Below, in pieces: positions 43,965 through 52,805 of a stretch of DNA of 64,000 nucleotides. The notes beneath the pieces are model-generated. The model did not search any database, was not told where the DNA came from, and worked only from the letters and a program-made list of their open reading frames with translations. The position numbers and the translations under genes were made by a program. Source of the stretch: Bacillota bacterium (lineage in GTDB: Bacteria > Bacillota > Clostridia > Peptostreptococcales > Anaerovoracaceae); the NCBI GenBank assembly GCA_017941085.1, contig JAGAXF010000002.1:124001-188000 (forward strand), given 5' to 3'. How positions within the stretch are numbered: the stretch's first letter is position 1; every line of letters begins with the position of its first letter.

Positions 43965-44070
43965 TCCAATCCTCTTTTGGGCAACAAAAAACCCCATTTA
44001 ATACCCCGTAAAAAACCGGTCTTTTCCCCTAAAAACGGGCATGCTCATTGTATACCCGAGCCGGTTTACA
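43965..44070 (-). other. birA leader with two terminator-like hairpins
   Basis: In the minus-strand RNA, CGGGTAT/ATGCCCG followed by five U forms one hairpin, and TAAACCGG/CCGGTTTTTTA spans it as a larger alternative. Both end in U-runs before the birA ribosome binding site, so premature termination is possible. Confidence 0.5.
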
Positions 44071-44104
44071 ATCCCATTATACATACAATAACTTCAATAT
44101 GCAA
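44047..44104 (-). promoter_or_regulatory. birA: birA promoter and BirA-type operator with six-base spacer
   Basis: On the minus strand TTGCAT (44104-44099) and TATAAT (44081-44076) are 17 bases apart. ATTGTATACC (44047-44056) and GGTTTACAAT (44063-44072) form an inverted repeat over the expected start; the half-sites match the BirA box (TTGTAAACC...GGTTTACAA) but the usual spacer is 14-15 bases. Confidence 0.6.
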
Positions 44105-44188
44105 AGGAATTTTAGATTTCTTAAAAAAAATTAGGAAATTGGCCTTTTAAAGGCAAAAAAGCAACACAATAGTAGCGTAGGAAATGTC

Positions 44189-44206
44189 ATAATATGTACA
44201 TATTAT
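44189..44206 (+). promoter_or_regulatory. 18-base palindrome at the xpt promoter
   Basis: ATAATATGTACATATTAT is a perfect inverted repeat just upstream of the guanine riboswitch and contains possible -10 boxes (CATAAT, TATTAT). The -35 box is unclear. Confidence 0.5.
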
Positions 44207-44214
44207 CTATAGAG

Positions 44215-44360
44215 TTGCCAATATAGGTTCGGATTCATGGCCCGAATGTTTCTACCGTGCTGCCGGATGCACGACTATTGGTTCTCTAGTTTCTTTTTTG
44301 AACTGGAGGGTTTAGCGATTTTCGCATTGGCAGACAGAAGGTCTGTCATTTTGTTTTTTT
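44215..44360 (+). promoter_or_regulatory. Guanine-type purine riboswitch with terminator
   Basis: P1 CCAATA/TATTGG (44218-44223 and 44276-44281) closes an aptamer with TTCGG...CCGAA as P2, the invariant GTTTCTACC and P3 CGTGC/GCACG, followed by GACTAT. The C in GAC-TAT corresponds to C74, the guanine/hypoxanthine-specific base. Downstream GACAGA-AGG-TCTGTC (44333-44347) with a long T-run is an intrinsic terminator. It precedes xpt, the usual target. Confidence 0.88.
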
Positions 44361-44404
44361 GAAAATCAATCACAAGCCCTGAGAAAAGCAAAGGATTACC
44401 GCCC

Positions 44405-44977
44405 ATGAAGCTAATGGAAGAAAAAATTTTAAACGAGGGGAAAGTTCTTCCCGGAGGAATCCTAAAGGTAGGAAGCTTCCTTAATCAGCAAATTGACACA
44501 GCCTTTCTCAAGGAAATGGCAGAAGAGATTAAAAGACTTTATCAGGATTCAGAGGTAAATAAAATACTTACTGTTGAATCCAGCGGAATAGCCATAGCCG
44601 CAGCCTGCGGCATGGAGATGAATGTTCCCATGGTCTTCGCCAAGAAGCATGTAACCAGCAATGTGGATGGAGAGGTATATAAAACCAAGGTCCATTCCTT
44701 TACCCATAATAACTACTATGACATGGTGGTAAGCAGAGATTACCTGGGCCCCCAAGACAGAGTTCTCATTGTAGATGATTTCCTGGCCAACGGAAATGCC
44801 TTAAGAGGATTAGTTGAGATTGTGGAACAAGGGGAAGCAACCCTGGTAGGTGCCGCTATCGCCATAGAAAAATCCTTCCAGGACGGAGGGGACAGACTGA
44901 GGTCTCAAGGTGTTAGAATTGAATCCCTGGCCAAGATAGAATCCATGAGCGATGAAGGAATTATTTTCAAAGACTAA
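44405..44977 (+). CDS. xpt: Xanthine phosphoribosyltransferase
   Basis: Xpt converts xanthine (and guanine) with PRPP into the nucleotide. The 190-residue length, the start MKLMEEKILNEGKVLPGGILKVGSFLNQQID, VESSGIAIA and the PRPP loop VLIVDDFLANGNAL are typical. AAAGGA lies before the ATG. It is controlled by the guanine riboswitch upstream and is followed after 112 bases by a nucleoside ABC transporter, so base salvage and nucleoside uptake probably respond together. Confidence 0.96.
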   Translation: MKLMEEKILNEGKVLPGGILKVGSFLNQQIDTAFLKEMAEEIKRLYQDSEVNKILTVESSGIAIAAACGMEMNVPMVFAKKHVTSNVDGEVYKTKVHSFTHNNYYDMVVSRDYLGPQDRVLIVDDFLANGNALRGLVEIVEQGEATLVGAAIAIEKSFQDGGDRLRSQGVRIESLAKIESMSDEGIIFKD

Positions 44978-45089
44978 TAAAAGAGAATCTCATAAATGCG
45001 ATATTTAATGCAATTTATTTCCTTCCTAAAAGGGGAGAATAATTGCAAATAAATATATAAGTCAAAGCACGTAAAAAATGGAGGAACCC

Positions 45090-46328
45090 ATGAAAAAGAA
45101 AGGTCTTGTATTACTTTTAATTTTAGTTCTCGCCATCTCTGCAGGACTAACAGGCTGCGGAAAAAGCGAATCTTCAGAAACTCCTGCTGCCGAAGGAAGT
45201 GGAGATATTCCCGAAGATTTTATGGTTGGATTTATTCATCTGCACGATGAGAACTCAACCTATGACTTGAATTTCATAAATGCAGCAAAGGCTGTCTGTG
45301 AAAGCCTAGGTATTCCCGAGGCCCAGTACATGATTAAAACCAATATTCCTGAAGGCCAGGAATGCTATGAAGCTGCAGCAGAAATGGCAGATGCAGGCTG
45401 TGATATCATCTTTGCCGATTCCTTTGGTCACGAAGATTATATGATTCAGGCAGCAAAGGAATTCCCGCAGGTTCAGTTCTGCCATGCCACAGGAACAAAA
45501 GCACATACCGAAGGCCTTGAAAACTACCACAATGCTTTTGCTTCCATCTATGAAGGTCGTTATCTTGCAGGTGTTGCTGCAGGAATGAAGCTTAATGAAA
45601 TGATCGAGGCAGGAGATATAACTGCAGACCAGGCCAAGATGGGCTACATCGGAGCATATACCTATGCAGAGGTAATCTCCGGATACACATCCTTCTTCCT
45701 GGGTGCTCGCAGCATCTGCCCCACAGTAACCATGGACGTAACCTTCACCGGATCCTGGTATGATGAAACAGCAGAAAAGGAAGGCGCCAACAAGCTTATA
45801 AACGGTGGCTGCGTACTTATCAGTCAGCATGCTGACTCCATGGGCGCACCTACTGCTTGCGAAAACGCCGGAGTTCCTAACGTGTCTTACAACGGAAGCA
45901 CAGTAAGCGCTTGCCCCAACACCTTCATCGTTTCCTCCAGAATTAACTGGGAACCTTATTACGAAATGGCTATCAAAGCTGCAATGGCAGGTGAATCCTT
46001 CGATCCTGACTACACAGGAACCATCGCCACAGGCTCTGTACAGCTGACAGAGGTAAATGAAAAAGCGGCAGCACCGGGCACAGTGGAAAAGATAGAAGAA
46101 GTAAAGGCCCAAATAGAAGCGGGTACTCTCCATGTATTTGATACCAATGCCTTTACCGTTGGTGGAGCAGCCCTGGATTCCTATTTGGCAGATGTGGATA
46201 CAGATGCCGCATATACTCCCGATACAGAAGTTATTTCTGATGGATACTTCCATGAATCGGAATACAGAGCAGCACCTTACTTTGATCTGAGAATTGACGG
46301 AATCAACCTGCTGGATGAAATGTATTAA
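45090..46328 (+). CDS. BMP-family substrate-binding lipoprotein of an ABC transporter
   Basis: The 412-residue protein has a lipoprotein signal (KKKGLVLLLILVLAISAGLTGC, lipobox LTGC) and a BMP/Med domain (MVGFIHLHDENSTYDLNFINAAKAV...YEGRYLAGVAAGMKL...MGYIGAYTYAEVISGYTSFFLGARSI). BMP proteins bind purine nucleosides or similar compounds. The ATG at 45090 follows GGAGG; the in-frame ATG at 45078 overlaps that site. It heads a four-gene transporter operon. Confidence 0.92.
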   Translation: MKKKGLVLLLILVLAISAGLTGCGKSESSETPAAEGSGDIPEDFMVGFIHLHDENSTYDLNFINAAKAVCESLGIPEAQYMIKTNIPEGQECYEAAAEMADAGCDIIFADSFGHEDYMIQAAKEFPQVQFCHATGTKAHTEGLENYHNAFASIYEGRYLAGVAAGMKLNEMIEAGDITADQAKMGYIGAYTYAEVISGYTSFFLGARSICPTVTMDVTFTGSWYDETAEKEGANKLINGGCVLISQHADSMGAPTACENAGVPNVSYNGSTVSACPNTFIVSSRINWEPYYEMAIKAAMAGESFDPDYTGTIATGSVQLTEVNEKAAAPGTVEKIEEVKAQIEAGTLHVFDTNAFTVGGAALDSYLADVDTDAAYTPDTEVISDGYFHESEYRAAPYFDLRIDGINLLDEMY

Positions 46329-46384
46329 TTCCACCAAAGGCTGACAGTAGAATTTCCTATTTGAAAACTGAAAGAAGAACTTTA

Positions 46385-47920
46385 ATGAGCAACAAAGAAA
46401 TTGCCGTTAAAATGAGAAACATAAGTAAATCTTTTGGACAAGTCCAGGCCAACAGCAATGTTGACCTGGACATTTTCCGTGGAGAAATACTTGCCCTTCT
46501 GGGAGAAAACGGCAGTGGAAAAACCACACTTATGAATATGCTGTCGGGGATCTACTACCCCGACAGTGGAGAGATTGAAATAGACGGAAGACCGGTAACC
46601 ATAAGCTCTCCAAGAGACGCCTTTAATTATGGTATAGGGATGATTCACCAGCACTTTAAGCTGGTGGATGTGTTTACCGCCGCTGAGAATATCGTCTTAG
46701 GCTTGGAGGAAGAAGGTAAGCTGGACATGGCTGCCGCCTCCGGAAGAATAAAAGAAATCTGCGACGCCTATGGCTTTGATGTGGACCCTTCTCAGAAAAT
46801 CTACGACATGTCCGTGTCTCAAAAACAAACGGTAGAGATAGTTAAGATGCTCTATCGAGGAGCGGACATATTGATTTTGGATGAACCAACGGCAGTGCTA
46901 ACCCCTCAGGAAACGGAAAAGCTTTTTGCAGTTCTTAGAAACATGAGGAATGACGGCAAGGCCATAATTATAATCACCCATAAACTTCACGAGGTGGAGG
47001 AAATCAGCGACAGAGTTGCGGTTTTACGAAAGGGCGAATATATCGGAGAAATGAAAACCTCGGAAAGCAACGCCCAGGAAATGACCAATATGATGGTGGG
47101 ACGTCAGGTTTCCTTGAATATAGAAAGACCGGAGCCTGAGAATCCAAAGGAAAGGATTCGGGTGGAAGGTCTTACAGTAAAGAACATTGAAGGAATAACC
47201 AAGCTGGAGGATGTGAGTTTTAGCGCCTACACAGGGGAGATTCTAGGTATCGCCGGCATTTCCGGAAGCGGACAAAAGGAACTTTTGGAGTCTATTGCGG
47301 GACTTCAGAAGGTAGAAAAGGGAAGCATAAAATACATTGAGGACAGTGGGGATGAGGATCAACTCATCGGTAAGGACCCTATGGAAATAGCTGCTTTAGG
47401 GGTTTCCCTTTCCTTTGTTCCTGAGGACAGACTGGGCATGGGCCTGGTGGGCAGCATGGATTTGGCAGACAATATGATGCTAAGGTCCTTTAGAAGAGGC
47501 AAGTCCATGTTTACCGACAGAAAAGGTCCCAGAGGTTTGGCAGAAAAAGTTGTAGAAGAATTGGAGGTAAATACCCCCAGCATCTCCACTCCTGTAAGAA
47601 GACTATCGGGAGGAAACGTGCAGAAGGTTCTGGTGGGAAGAGAAATAGCGTCAGCTCCTACGGTTTTGCTTTCGGCCTATGCCGTTAGAGGTCTGGACAT
47701 AAACTCCTCCTATATGATCTATGATCTAATAAACCAACAGAAGAAAAAAGGAGTTGCAGTGGTGTATGTGGGAGAAGACCTGGATGTACTGCTGGAACTT
47801 TGCGATAGAATCCTGGTGCTCTGTGGAGGCAAGGTAAGCGGAATACTGGATGGAAAAACCGCCACCAAAAATCAGGTGGGGCTTATGATGACCAGGCTGG
47901 GAGGTGAAGCAGATGAATAA
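46385..47920 (+). CDS. ABC transporter ATP-binding protein, two domains (nucleoside type)
   Basis: The 511-residue protein carries two ATPase domains. The first has GENGSGKTT, the signature SVSQKQTVEI and Walker B ILILDEPTAVL. The second lacks the normal Walker A and has LSGGNVQKVLVGREIA with LLSAYAVRGLD where the family usually has AAQPTRGLD, so only the first site is likely to be fully active. The ATG at 46385 is preferred to a TTG at 46361. The last codons overlap the next gene. Confidence 0.9.
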   Translation: MSNKEIAVKMRNISKSFGQVQANSNVDLDIFRGEILALLGENGSGKTTLMNMLSGIYYPDSGEIEIDGRPVTISSPRDAFNYGIGMIHQHFKLVDVFTAAENIVLGLEEEGKLDMAAASGRIKEICDAYGFDVDPSQKIYDMSVSQKQTVEIVKMLYRGADILILDEPTAVLTPQETEKLFAVLRNMRNDGKAIIIITHKLHEVEEISDRVAVLRKGEYIGEMKTSESNAQEMTNMMVGRQVSLNIERPEPENPKERIRVEGLTVKNIEGITKLEDVSFSAYTGEILGIAGISGSGQKELLESIAGLQKVEKGSIKYIEDSGDEDQLIGKDPMEIAALGVSLSFVPEDRLGMGLVGSMDLADNMMLRSFRRGKSMFTDRKGPRGLAEKVVEELEVNTPSISTPVRRLSGGNVQKVLVGREIASAPTVLLSAYAVRGLDINSSYMIYDLINQQKKKGVAVVYVGEDLDVLLELCDRILVLCGGKVSGILDGKTATKNQVGLMMTRLGGEADE

Positions 47921-49022
47921 GGCACCTCTCATACACATAACCAAGCGAAAGGCCATGCCTTGGCAAAGGGCACTTTTAATAAGAATTTGCGCCATAATTA
48001 TTTCTTTGGTAGTATGCGGAATCCTAACCACCGTTGTTACGGGACTTAATCCCCTAAAGGTTTACGGCAGTATGTTTTCCGGAGCCTTTGGAACCCCCAG
48101 AAGAATATGGACAATGGGGCAGGAAATCTCCATGCTGCTGGCGGTGGCCCTGGCTCTTACACCGGCCTTTAGAATGAGGTTCTGGAATCTGGGGGCAGAG
48201 GGTCAGGTTCTAATGGGAGGTCTGGCTACGGCGGCGTGTATGATTCTTCTGGGAGACAAGATACCCAATGGCCTTCTGATTTTGCTTATGCTGGTTTCCT
48301 CCGTTGCCGCCGGAGCAGTATGGGCTTTGATACCGGCCATATTTAAAGCCAGGTGGAATACAAATGAAACCCTGTTTACTTTGATGATGAACTATGTGGC
48401 AATTCAGCTGGTGGCATATTTTGTAATCATCTGGGAAGTGCCAAAGGGTTCAGGAAAAATTGGCATCATAAATCAGAATACCGAAGCAGGTTGGCTTCCC
48501 ATGATTGGTTCGTATAAATATCTTTTAAATATTCTGGTGGTGGCCGCCATTACGGTAGTGATGTACATCTACATGAAGTACAGCAAGCAGGGATATGAAA
48601 TATCTGTAGTGGGAGAAAGCAAGAACACCGCCAGATATGTGGGAATAAAAGTTGAAAGAGTAATCATAAGAACCATGATTATATCCGGAGCCATTTGCGG
48701 ATTTACCGGATTGCTGCTGGTGGGAGGAACGGACCATACCATAACCACCACCATTGCAGGAGGCCGAGGCTTCACTGCAGTAATGGTAGCCTGGCTGGCA
48801 AAGTTCAATCCGGTGGTAATGATTCTGGCCAGCCTTCTGCTGGTTTTCATGGAACGAGGGGCAGGAGAAATATCCACCACCTTTGGTCTTAACCAAAGCT
48901 TTGGGGATATACTTACGGGAATAATACTATTCTTCATAATCGGAAGTGAATTCTTTATAAACTACAAACTAAACTTTAGAGGATCCGGAAAGGACAAAGG
49001 AGAGAAAGGAGGAAAGGAATAA
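47913..49022 (+). CDS. ABC transporter permease (nucleoside/BMP system)
   Basis: The 369-residue membrane protein has eight or more helices and the BPD_transp_2 pattern AFRMRFWNLGAEGQVLMGGLAT and VGESKNTARYVGIKVERVII. The ATG at 47913 follows GGGAGG at a good distance; a GTG at 47904 in the same frame is less well placed. It overlaps the ATPase gene by 8 bases and the next permease by one base. Confidence 0.9.
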   Translation: MNKAPLIHITKRKAMPWQRALLIRICAIIISLVVCGILTTVVTGLNPLKVYGSMFSGAFGTPRRIWTMGQEISMLLAVALALTPAFRMRFWNLGAEGQVLMGGLATAACMILLGDKIPNGLLILLMLVSSVAAGAVWALIPAIFKARWNTNETLFTLMMNYVAIQLVAYFVIIWEVPKGSGKIGIINQNTEAGWLPMIGSYKYLLNILVVAAITVVMYIYMKYSKQGYEISVVGESKNTARYVGIKVERVIIRTMIISGAICGFTGLLLVGGTDHTITTTIAGGRGFTAVMVAWLAKFNPVVMILASLLLVFMERGAGEISTTFGLNQSFGDILTGIILFFIIGSEFFINYKLNFRGSGKDKGEKGGKE

Positions 49023-50017
49023 TGTTGGATTTGGTAACCTTCATACCTAGAGCAGTAGTTCAAGGCATCCCTCTCCTCTACGGCAGCGTGGGAGAAACCA
49101 TTACAGAAAAAACCGGAAACCTGAATCTGGGAATTCCCGGGGTAATGTATGTGGGAGGAATCGCAGGAGTAATAGGTGCCTTTCTTTATGAAAGAAGCGC
49201 AGGATCAGCGGAGAACATGAACGGAGCCCTGGCTATTCTCATTCCCTTCCTTTGCTGTCTAATAGGTTCCCTTCTCATGGGGCTCCTTTACTGTTTCCTT
49301 ACGGTAACCTTAAGGGCTAATCAAAACGTAACGGGACTGGCTATGACCACCTTCGGTGTGGGCTTTGGTAATTTCTTTGGAGGGTCCCTCATTAAAATAA
49401 CAGGAGCTGACGTTCCCTCCATCGCCCTCTCCGCCACCAGCAACTGGTTCAGAAAAACTTTGCCCTTTGCAAATACCACCGGTTGGTTCGGAAAGATTTT
49501 CCTTTCCTATGGTTTCCTGGCATACCTGGCCATAATAATCGCCTTTGCTGCCGCTTATTTTCTGAACAAAACCAGAAAGGGACTGCAGCTAAGGGCCGTA
49601 GGTGAAAATCCGGCTACTGCAGATGCTGCAGGAATCAACATTACCCGTTATAAATACATGGCAACCTGCATCGGTTGCATGATAGCAGGACTTGGTGGTC
49701 TTTACTACGTAATGGACTATGCCAACGGCATTTGGTCCAATGACGCCTTTGGAGACAGAGGGTGGCTGGCAATCGCCTTGGTAATCTTTACGGTGTGGAG
49801 ACCTAATATCAGCGTCCCTGCCTCCATACTCTTTGGTGGACTGTATATTCTATACCTCTTCATTCCAACAGGAATGAACCTGGCCAACAAAGAACTATAT
49901 AAAATGCTTCCCTATGTGGTTACAATAATCGTTCTTGTGCTAACCAGTACCAGAAACAAAAGAGAGCATCAACCACCGGAAAGTCTGGGACTTCCCTACT
50001 TCCGCGAAGAGCGGTAG
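49022..50017 (+). CDS. ABC transporter permease, second subunit (nucleoside/BMP system)
   Basis: The 331-residue membrane protein pairs with the preceding permease. It has GETITEKTGNLNLGIPGVMYVGG and AVGENPATADAAGINITRYKYMA, typical of the second BMP-system permease. Its start overlaps the first permease (TAATG), after GGAAAGGA. A long hairpin with a T-run follows. Confidence 0.9.
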   Translation: MLDLVTFIPRAVVQGIPLLYGSVGETITEKTGNLNLGIPGVMYVGGIAGVIGAFLYERSAGSAENMNGALAILIPFLCCLIGSLLMGLLYCFLTVTLRANQNVTGLAMTTFGVGFGNFFGGSLIKITGADVPSIALSATSNWFRKTLPFANTTGWFGKIFLSYGFLAYLAIIIAFAAAYFLNKTRKGLQLRAVGENPATADAAGINITRYKYMATCIGCMIAGLGGLYYVMDYANGIWSNDAFGDRGWLAIALVIFTVWRPNISVPASILFGGLYILYLFIPTGMNLANKELYKMLPYVVTIIVLVLTSTRNKREHQPPESLGLPYFREER

Positions 50018-50059
50018 GATCTATAGTAACAGTTCTTACTATCCACATGGGTTATCATC

Positions 50060-50125
50060 ATCTCCTATAGATATATACCTCTATTTGCTGTATTATTAAG
50101 AGGTAGAGCATTATAGGAGATTTTT
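50060..50125 (+). terminator. Long hairpin with T-run after the nucleoside transporter operon
   Basis: ATCTCCTATA (50060-50069) pairs perfectly with TATAGGAGAT (50112-50121), with an inner ACCTC/GAGGT stem, and five T follow. It ends 18 bases before the slipin start, so it could also be an attenuator for that gene. Confidence 0.6.
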
Positions 50126-50142
50126 ATTGAAAGGAGAATGAA

Positions 50143-51171
50143 ATGGGACCACTTATAGGCTTAATAGTATTTATTGTTTTAGCTGTAATTATAATCGCCC
50201 TTTGCATTCGCATTGTTCCACAGGAGCAGGCATATATTATTGAATTCCTGGGTAAATACAAAACCACCTGGAGCGCAGGACTTCATTTTAAAATCCCCTT
50301 CTTTGAAAGGGTGGTAAGAAAAATTTCCTTAAAGGAACAGGTTCTGGACTTTCCGCCTCAGCCGGTAATTACCAAGGATAACGTATCCGTAAGCATAGAC
50401 TCGGTAGTATTTGCCAAGGTATTCGATCCAAGGCTCTATACCTACGGTGTAGAAAATCCCATCGCCGGTCTACAGAATTTATCTGCAACTACCCTTCGTA
50501 ATATTATAGGTAGCATGGAGCTGGACCAGACCCTTACATCCAGAGATAAGATAAACGCTCAGATGGAGGCAATTCTAGATGAGGCTACAGATAAATGGGG
50601 CATCAAAGTAACCCGTGTGGAGCTTAAGAATATTACTCCTCCTCGTGAAATAGAAGAAGTAATGACCAAGCAAATGAGGGCGGAGCGTGAACGTCGTCAG
50701 ACAGTATTGGAAGCTCAGGCCCATCAGGAAGCTGTAGTTTCCAGAGCCAAGGGTGACAAGGAAGCCAAGGTGTTGGCTGCAGAGGCAGAGAAGGAAGCAA
50801 GAATTGCCGTTGCCGAAGGTCAGGCCAAGTCCATAGAGCTGGTTTATCAGGCTGAAGCCGAAGGTTTAAAGCGACTTAGAGAGGCGGATATCAACGAGCA
50901 GGTTCTTAAATACAAGGGACTGGACGCTCTTAAAAATGTTGCCGATGGTCGCGCCACCAAGATATACATGCCTTCGGATATTACGGAACTGGTAACAAAG
51001 GCAGGAGTAATCAGCGAGGCCATGGGTATAGGTGACAGCACTCCCATAGACCATAGTCCCAAGGAGACAGCTCCTCTGGAAGAAGACCCTTGCATAGATG
51101 AAGAAACTTCCCGGGAAGGCAAAATTGCTGCCCAGACAACGGCAGAAATAAAGCGTAGCCTGGAGGGATAA
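50143..51171 (+). CDS. SPFH/Band 7 membrane protein (paraslipin/QmcA-like)
   Basis: The 342-residue protein has one N-terminal membrane helix (about 4-26) and an SPFH domain (VPQEQAYIIEFLGKYKTTWSAGLHFKIPFFERVVRK...), then a long Ala/Glu-rich coiled coil (about 190-250) and a variable tail. Such proteins form oligomeric scaffolds in membrane microdomains. No NfeD-type partner lies beside it. GAAAGGAG precedes the start. Confidence 0.9.
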   Translation: MGPLIGLIVFIVLAVIIIALCIRIVPQEQAYIIEFLGKYKTTWSAGLHFKIPFFERVVRKISLKEQVLDFPPQPVITKDNVSVSIDSVVFAKVFDPRLYTYGVENPIAGLQNLSATTLRNIIGSMELDQTLTSRDKINAQMEAILDEATDKWGIKVTRVELKNITPPREIEEVMTKQMRAERERRQTVLEAQAHQEAVVSRAKGDKEAKVLAAEAEKEARIAVAEGQAKSIELVYQAEAEGLKRLREADINEQVLKYKGLDALKNVADGRATKIYMPSDITELVTKAGVISEAMGIGDSTPIDHSPKETAPLEEDPCIDEETSREGKIAAQTTAEIKRSLEG

Positions 51172-51275
51172 AACAAGCAGCAAAGCTGTAACAATTGGAC
51201 AAAAAGTGTGTGTAAAAAATGGTGAAACTATAAATAAGAGGGTGCCGAACTCTCAGTGAAAGGATTTTTCGGTAT

Positions 51276-52778
51276 ATGAAATTAGAGCAGGCGCGACTGG
51301 ATTTTGATAATTTACAAAGGAAAATAAGTGCATTTAATCATGCTACGGCATTGATTTACTATGATGGTGAAACAACAGCACCATCTGATACCGCAGCCAA
51401 CAGAACCCATTCTCTTCAAATATTGAACGAAGAAATCTTTAAGCTGAAAACAGGAGAAGAGACTGAGGAACTGCTGAACTACTTAAACGAAAGAAGAGAC
51501 GACCTTACCGTAAGGGAACGTCGTGCTGTGGACTTTATGCTTAAGGACTTCAATCGAAAAAAGCCAATTCCTCCAAAGGAATATGTTAACTACGAAAATT
51601 TGTTAACACTGGCTCAGGACGCCTGGCATACTGCAACAGAGGAAGACGACTTTAGCATTCTGGCGCCTCACCTTAAAAAGGTTTTTGACAAGCAAAGAGA
51701 ATTCGCCAAGGTATGCAGGCCTGAAATGGACCCATACAAATATTGGCTGGAGCTTTATGAAGAGGGAGTGGACGTAGAGACCTGCGATAAGCTTTTTGCA
51801 GATATAAGAAACGAGCTTACACCTCTTCTACATCAGATTATGGAAAAACCTCAGGTGGATGACAGCAGCATCAAGGGTAATTTTTCTGTTGAGAAGCAGG
51901 AAGGCCTTGCTCTTTACCTTTTGGATCTAATAGGTCTCAATATGAATAGAGTTGGCCTTGCCACATCGGAGCATCCCTTTACTACATACCTGGGCTCCCA
52001 CTATGATGAGAGAATAGCCACCAGGTATTCCAAGAAGGACTTCACCTTCTCCATGTATACGGTTTTGCATGAAGGAGGCCATGTTCTCTATGATATGGGA
52101 CAGGCAGACAACCTGGCCTATACAGTTTTAGATGGAACCCAGTCCATGTCACTGCTGGAGAGCCAGGGAAGATTCTACGAAAACATCGTAGGAAGAAGTC
52201 TCCCCTTTATAGAATATATTTATCCGGAACTGGAAGAGCTTTTCCCGGAAACAATTTCCCGCCACACGCCGGAGGAAATATATAGAGCAGTAAACAAGGT
52301 GGAACCGGGACTAATTAGAATGGATGCTGACGAACTGACTTTGAACCTTCACATAATAGTCAGGTACGAATTGGAAAAGGACATGATAGCCGGAACGCTG
52401 GATGTTAAGGACCTTCCGGAGGCTTGGGCAGCAAAGTATAAGGATTATCTGGGACTGGATGTTCCTAACCATGTACACGGTGTTCTTCAGGACATCCATT
52501 GGCCCTTTGGAGCCACAGGATATTTCCCCTCCTATGCCCTTGGAAATGTTATGGGATCTCAGATGACTGAGAAGATGAACGAGGAAATAAATCTGGAGGA
52601 ATGCATTAAAGAAGGTAATTACGCTTTGATAAATCTTTGGAACAAGGAGAAGGTTTGGAAGCACGGTGGCCTGTACAATGCAAGAGAGATTATGGAGAAG
52701 CAAGTGGGAGTAAAGCTCTCCAGCGAACCATATATTAGATACCTAAGGAAAAAATATAGTGAAATATATAATCTGTAA
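51276..52778 (+). CDS. M32-family metallocarboxypeptidase (first copy)
   Basis: M32 carboxypeptidases release C-terminal amino acids. The 500-residue protein has the zinc motif HEGGH in VLHEGGHVLYDMG (a form of HEXXH) near residue 268, the DXRXT-like segment YDERIATRYSK and HTPEEIYRAVNKVEPGLIRMDADELT. Length is normal. It and the next gene are about half identical by eye, a tandem duplication that would help recycle peptides in an amino-acid fermenter. AAAGGA precedes the ATG. Confidence 0.92.
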   Translation: MKLEQARLDFDNLQRKISAFNHATALIYYDGETTAPSDTAANRTHSLQILNEEIFKLKTGEETEELLNYLNERRDDLTVRERRAVDFMLKDFNRKKPIPPKEYVNYENLLTLAQDAWHTATEEDDFSILAPHLKKVFDKQREFAKVCRPEMDPYKYWLELYEEGVDVETCDKLFADIRNELTPLLHQIMEKPQVDDSSIKGNFSVEKQEGLALYLLDLIGLNMNRVGLATSEHPFTTYLGSHYDERIATRYSKKDFTFSMYTVLHEGGHVLYDMGQADNLAYTVLDGTQSMSLLESQGRFYENIVGRSLPFIEYIYPELEELFPETISRHTPEEIYRAVNKVEPGLIRMDADELTLNLHIIVRYELEKDMIAGTLDVKDLPEAWAAKYKDYLGLDVPNHVHGVLQDIHWPFGATGYFPSYALGNVMGSQMTEKMNEEINLEECIKEGNYALINLWNKEKVWKHGGLYNAREIMEKQVGVKLSSEPYIRYLRKKYSEIYNL

Positions 52779-52805
52779 AGTGAAAGCAAAATGAAAGGAA
52801 CAGAG

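Noticed and set aside
45306-46337. 343-residue minus-strand open frame opposite the BMP lipoprotein gene
   Set aside because: Cys/Gly-rich composition and no ribosome binding site; it mirrors the codon pattern of the real gene.
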